Assembly (NCBI GenBank): GCA_021234155.1 | Contig: JAJEKV010000062.1 | Coordinates: 3,445,305-3,509,304 of the forward strand | Length of the DNA: 64,000 bases | Reading direction: 5' to 3' | Source: Isoetes taiwanensis | Lineage: Eukaryota > Streptophyta > Lycopodiopsida > Isoetales > Isoetaceae | Shown: positions 63,333-64,000 of the stretch, one piece after another | Numbering within the stretch: position 1 is the first letter of the stretch | Layout: every line of letters starts with the position of its first letter | Program-made: the position numbers and the translations under genes | The notes under the pieces: generated by a model | What the model was told of the DNA's origin: nothing | What the model saw: the letters and a program-made list of their open reading frames with translations, nothing else | The model's database searches: none

Positions 63333-64000
63333 TTAACTGTTGAAATTGCCCCCTGGATCCCATAGCTTCCAGCCCACTCTTGGCCATGTAGAAATCATCA
63401 TTCCTCCATGAGCCTCATGCTTGTCCTTGTCGTTCAAGTGCACCTTGGCTTGTAGATCCTTACGCCCCATCCATTCCAGATCCTTATCCAGCCAATTTAA
63501 GTTCTTTTGATGCAACTCCATGTAACCTTTAAACTTGGCTCCCAATAATATTAGCATCCTTAGCTCGCATTCCATTTTTTGAATCTGAGACATCTCCTCC
63601 TTGACTTCCTTCTCCAGACTTAATAATGTCCCCTCTAGCTCTGGCCCCAACATAACAACCTCGTCCTTACACTTCTCCTCCATACTGGAATTAAATTTAA
63701 ATTCCCATAGCCACTCCTTGAATATATCGAAATATTGAGAATCGACAGCCTTTTCGTCCGTCCCTTGCAACTCCTCTCTTGTAGCTTCCACTTCAACAGA
63801 TAACTCCACCATAACTCCCGACATGACTAGCTTTTGAATAACATCTTGATCGCGTTTCTCGTCATCCTCTATTTCCTTCTTAATATGTTCATGTAGGCGT
63901 GTTGATTTGTTCTCTTTTTCAATCACATCCATTTCGCATACGTGCTCCTCTCCTTGGCAATCAACCTTATTGCTCACGTTAGCTTGATGCGGCTTTTCAA
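63333..64000 (-). CDS. Acidic coiled-coil-like ORF, cut by window edge
   Basis: The frame is open from the right edge to TGA 63333 (at least 222 codons); the first listed codon at 63977 is not a true start. It is rich in Glu, Lys, Leu and Met with heptad-like stretches (EVEATREELQ, LLSLEKEVKEEMSQIQKME, LRMLILLGAKFKGYMEL) that suggest coiled coil, and ends WPRVGWKLWDPGGNFNS. No domain is recognised. It may be a gag-like or host structural protein; most of it lies outside the window. Confidence 0.45.
   Translation of the reverse strand, partial: EKPHQANVSNKVDCQGEEHVCEMDVIEKENKSTRLHEHIKKEIEDDEKRDQDVIQKLVMSGVMVELSVEVEATREELQGTDEKAVDSQYFDIFKEWLWEFKFNSSMEEKCKDEVVMLGPELEGTLLSLEKEVKEEMSQIQKMECELRMLILLGAKFKGYMELHQKNLNWLDKDLEWMGRKDLQAKVHLNDKDKHEAHGGMMISTWPRVGWKLWDPGGNFNS

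Overview
This window looks like gene-poor, transposon-packed nuclear DNA of a land plant. Plant signals are a cytochrome P450 3' end, a PLS-class PPR E-domain relic, an LRR-malectin receptor fragment and plant-type LTR elements, LINEs, SINEs and MITEs. The RNA-editing-type PPR relic, a Penelope-like reverse transcriptase and the nested repeats would suit a fern or lycophyte, but nothing here fixes the species. No intact host gene was recognised; almost every coding stretch is transposon-derived and broken.

Layout. 1-3.9 kb: Helitron Rep-helicase with a broken N-terminus. 4.1-4.7 kb: foldback MITE. 5.0-5.7 and 6.1-6.4 kb: PPR and LRR-malectin pseudogenes on the minus strand. 7.9-8.9 kb: Penelope-like RT. 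11.5-12.1 kb: a hairpin-rich repeat whose relatives lie inverted at 46.3-47.4 kb. 13.2-20.5 kb: unrecognised exon-like coding pieces, mostly minus strand, whose introns carry a GCGCC(A/G)GGCGC palindrome family; one exon is split by a hAT MITE with an 8-bp target duplication. 20.6-22.1 kb: simple tandem repeats. 22.1-25.0 kb: decayed gene with a DUF7869-like, probably transposase-related core. 25.47-38.46 kb: a large chromovirus (Ty3/gypsy with chromodomain) flanked by the duplication GATCT. It carries a histone H3-like pseudogene, an accessory ORF, gag, protease, RT-RNase H-integrase-chromodomain, a four-hairpin 3' region and two tandem 3' LTRs. 38.8-45.3 kb: LINE fragments, one nested in another. 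47.6-48.9 kb: copia gag-protease fragment. 50.4-53.2 kb: decayed minus-strand gene of an unnamed family. 54.4-55.3 kb: LINE tail and tRNA-derived SINE. 55.95-56.26 kb: P450 3' exon. 57.91-61.23 kb: gag-only LTR element with duplication CTCTC. 61.9-62.2 kb: LTR-like promoter and a second pol III unit. 63.3-64 kb: an open frame running off the right edge.

How it fits together. Most elements are non-autonomous or dead. The chromovirus is the only one with a long intact polymerase frame (839 codons), yet its RT start is frameshifted and its 5' LTR is abnormal. The most unusual signals are structural: a hairpin-rich repeat family with compensating base changes between copies, four stem-variable loop-conserved hairpins in the chromovirus 3' region, a palindrome family confined to one locus, and a histone H3-like sequence where the rest of a 5' LTR should be. 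All family assignments come from reading motifs by eye; no database search was run.
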